From Acinetobacter venetianus RAG-1 = CIP 110063 (GTDB lineage: Bacteria > Pseudomonadota > Gammaproteobacteria > Pseudomonadales > Moraxellaceae), in assembly GCF_000368585.1 (NCBI RefSeq), contig NZ_KB849557.1:601615-665614 (forward strand): a stretch of 64,000 nt of DNA, given 5' to 3'. A program made the translations under genes and the position numbers. Shown here piece by piece: positions 62,389 through 64,000 of this stretch. Numbering within the stretch: the first letter of the stretch is position 1; each line of letters opens with the position of its first letter. The notes beneath the pieces were generated by a model, which saw only the letters and a program-made list of their open reading frames with translations, was not told where the DNA came from and did not search any database.

Positions 62389-63531
62389 ATGAATTTCTTA
62401 ACGTTATCTAGAGACTTATTTTTCTCCCAATACTTCGAAAAAAATTTTTATTTTGAAAAAAATGTATTCAACGCTAATGGACTAACTTGGGATGACGTTG
62501 ATGAAATGTTATTTAGTTGGAACATAAATGATGGAACTATCCATTTATTTAAGGATGGAAAAATAGACCCAACATCCTATACAGAAGATTTCTATGACGT
62601 AGGTATGTATAGAAAAAGAATTATAAAAGATTCATTTAATGATTTAATGTTAAATGGAGCAACTTTAGTATTAAATAGAATAGATACTAAATCAACAAAA
62701 ATTAATAAGATAACAAAAGCTATTTCACACTTTGTGAAAGAAAAGGCTGTTGCAAATGGTTATATTGCATTTGGTGGAAATGGAACTTTTGCAAAACATT
62801 GGGATACACATGATGTTTTTGCAATTCAACTTATTGGTCGAAAACGATGGAAATTATTTGCACCCACATTCCCACTCCCATTACAAAATCAAACAAGTAA
62901 AGATCGTAAGCACGAATGCCCTAATACTCCTATTTTTGATGAAATATTGGAAGTTGGTGATATATTGTATATCCCACGTGGATGGTGGCATGAGGCGCTA
63001 CCTATTGAACAAGAAGAAACTTTTCATATAGCTGTTGGAGTTCACACAGCTCATATTACAGATTATTTAACATGGTGTTCTGGGAATGTTTTTGTAAACA
63101 ATGTGAATTTTAGGAAAAGTTTTACAACTCAACCTATAGATAAATTTACAGAGACTGATGTTTTGGATGTCTTAAATAGCATAGATAATATTAATAAATT
63201 CAAGACCGCACAAGTTGAGCAAGATAAAGTGATATCTCCGTTTATATTATCTAATATTAGCAATAAAGTTAAGAAAACCAAAAACAAAAAAAATGGAATA
63301 TTACTCTTAAATACTTCTTATTCAATTTCAAATTCTAATAATGATTTATTAATTAATGGAATAAAAATAAAAATTGACGCTAAATCAAAAATAATATTTG
63401 ACTTAATTGAAGAAAATTTACTTACAAAAGATGAGTTAATCAAGTTAACTTGTGAAAATTATATTGAAGAGGGTAAGTTAAAGGATTTTATTGAATCTTT
63501 AATATTTAATGATGTGATTTGCGAAATATAG
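62389..63531 (+). CDS. JmjC/cupin Fe(II) oxygenase-like protein in the microcin locus
   Basis: A 380-residue protein with a JmjC/cupin-4 core at about 85-230. The Fe(II) triad is His137 and Asp139 (KHWDTHDVF) and His201 (RGWWHEALP); GRKRWKLFAP and VGDILYIPRGWWHE match ribosomal-oxygenase (RoxA/YcfD-type) proteins, which hydroxylate Arg or His side chains with 2-oxoglutarate. The last 60 residues (KIIFDLIEENLLTKDELIKLT) form a winged-helix-like domain as in that group. It lies between the immunity candidate and the secretion gene, in the same direction, in very AT-rich DNA. The role may be to hydroxylate the precursor peptides; it is not shown. ATG 62389 follows GTGATGTA, a weak site. Confidence 0.8.
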   Translation: MNFLTLSRDLFFSQYFEKNFYFEKNVFNANGLTWDDVDEMLFSWNINDGTIHLFKDGKIDPTSYTEDFYDVGMYRKRIIKDSFNDLMLNGATLVLNRIDTKSTKINKITKAISHFVKEKAVANGYIAFGGNGTFAKHWDTHDVFAIQLIGRKRWKLFAPTFPLPLQNQTSKDRKHECPNTPIFDEILEVGDILYIPRGWWHEALPIEQEETFHIAVGVHTAHITDYLTWCSGNVFVNNVNFRKSFTTQPIDKFTETDVLDVLNSIDNINKFKTAQVEQDKVISPFILSNISNKVKKTKNKKNGILLLNTSYSISNSNNDLLINGIKIKIDAKSKIIFDLIEENLLTKDELIKLTCENYIEEGKLKDFIESLIFNDVICEI

Positions 63532-63639
63532 TCTAGTCATATTTAAACAACGCAATTCCAACAGCACGGGGAAATAATTGAAATTTCAACTTTATAGCGA
63601 ACACTTATCTTCCATTTTAAATTATTTATTTTTTTAAAA

Positions 63640-64000
63640 ATGAACTCTCCAGTTAATAATCTATTTCGCAAAGAAGTCCTTGATGCTAAAAAAACAAAAT
63701 GGATGGGTGATATTATTTTGTCCCGTCCATTTAGCTTTACCGTTTTGACGATTTGCTCATTATGTTTTACTTTGGTTATTGTGTCTTTTGTAATTTGGGG
63801 AACTTACACTAAACGTAGTACTGTGCAAGGTCAATTAATTCCACTATCAGGTTTAATACAGGTATATACAACACAAACAGGTATAATCCTTAAAAAAAAT
63901 GTGTATGAAGGACAAATAGTAAAAAAAGGCGATATTCTTTTTACTATTTCAACAGCAAGTTATGGCGAACAAGGCAATATTGCTGATGCTTTAGCTAAAC
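63640..64000 (+). CDS. HlyD/CvaA-family secretion adaptor, N-terminal part
   Basis: About 120 residues are visible before the right edge. A cytosolic N-terminus (NNLFRKEVLDAKKTKWMGDIILSRP), one transmembrane helix (about 36-58, FTVLTICSLCFTLVIVSFVIWG) and the start of the periplasmic lipoyl/barrel part (YTKRSTVQGQLIPLSGLIQVYTTQTGIILKKNVYEGQIVKKGD) are typical of CvaA-type membrane fusion proteins of bacteriocin ABC exporters. The C39-peptidase ABC transporter that would cut the double-glycine leaders probably lies just beyond the window. Confidence 0.86.
   Translation, partial: MNSPVNNLFRKEVLDAKKTKWMGDIILSRPFSFTVLTICSLCFTLVIVSFVIWGTYTKRSTVQGQLIPLSGLIQVYTTQTGIILKKNVYEGQIVKKGDILFTISTASYGEQGNIADALAK

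Overview
The window is chromosomal DNA of a gammaproteobacterium of the genus Acinetobacter. The genus call rests on low GC content, a near-textbook Acr1 fatty acyl-CoA reductase (wax-ester pathway), CzcI-type metal-resistance proteins, an OmpR/EnvZ pair with a TTG-started sensor, a hisB-hisH / hisA / hisF order broken up by small genes, and a P/Q/N-rich SSB. The species cannot be fixed from sequence reading alone.

Layout. 1-3.5 kb: distal part of a czc metal-efflux locus on the minus strand, with two CzcI paralogues, a membrane methyltransferase, a His-rich small peptide and the start of a CzcC-type outer-membrane channel. 3.6-8.0 kb: EttA, MetY and Acr1. 8.1-20.4 kb: exported proteins of unclear role, a MerR-controlled SDR gene, KgtP, an HD-domain hydrolase, LysR/SDR and AraC/AzlCD modules and a DUF2167 pair. 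20.5-27 kb: Tex, OmpR-EnvZ and a succinyl-CoA:acetate CoA-transferase. 27-31 kb: FadL-type porin, two tandem tRNA-Phe genes, GNAT protein, hisB-hisH. 31-43 kb: DUF805 protein, exonuclease, hisA, SulP transporter, XRE-cupin/EamA divergent pair, the thrB operon, hisF, a fatty-acid hydroxylase-like protein and AqpZ. 43-50 kb: NUC nuclease, Kup, tRNA-Ser, tRNA-Thr and an FAD oxidoreductase/methyltransferase pair. 50.7-60 kb: pirin, isochorismatase-like hydrolase, LysR, and a complete GABA module (gabT-gabD, gabR, gabP). 60-60.6 kb: ssb.

From about 60.8 kb to the right edge the DNA changes character. It becomes very AT-rich, carries a decayed IS5-family transposase with in-frame stops, and then holds a class II microcin-like locus: two paralogous precursor peptides with double-glycine leaders, a 57-residue two-helix protein that looks like an immunity protein, a JmjC/cupin Fe(II) oxygenase-like protein, and the start of an HlyD/CvaA-type secretion adaptor that runs off the window. 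The oxygenase inside a double-glycine peptide locus is the most unusual element here and may mark a peptide-modifying system.

Regulatory signals that stand out are a direct-repeat GabR-type box duplicated upstream of gabR and of gabP, a 28-bp perfect palindrome between the XRE regulator and its divergent transporter, a MerR-type operator with a long spacer, a matching dyad upstream of both czcI genes, a leader with overlapping mutually exclusive stems before the SulP gene, and a GGGGGTA-type nested repeat just downstream of tRNA-Ser that resembles an integration scar.
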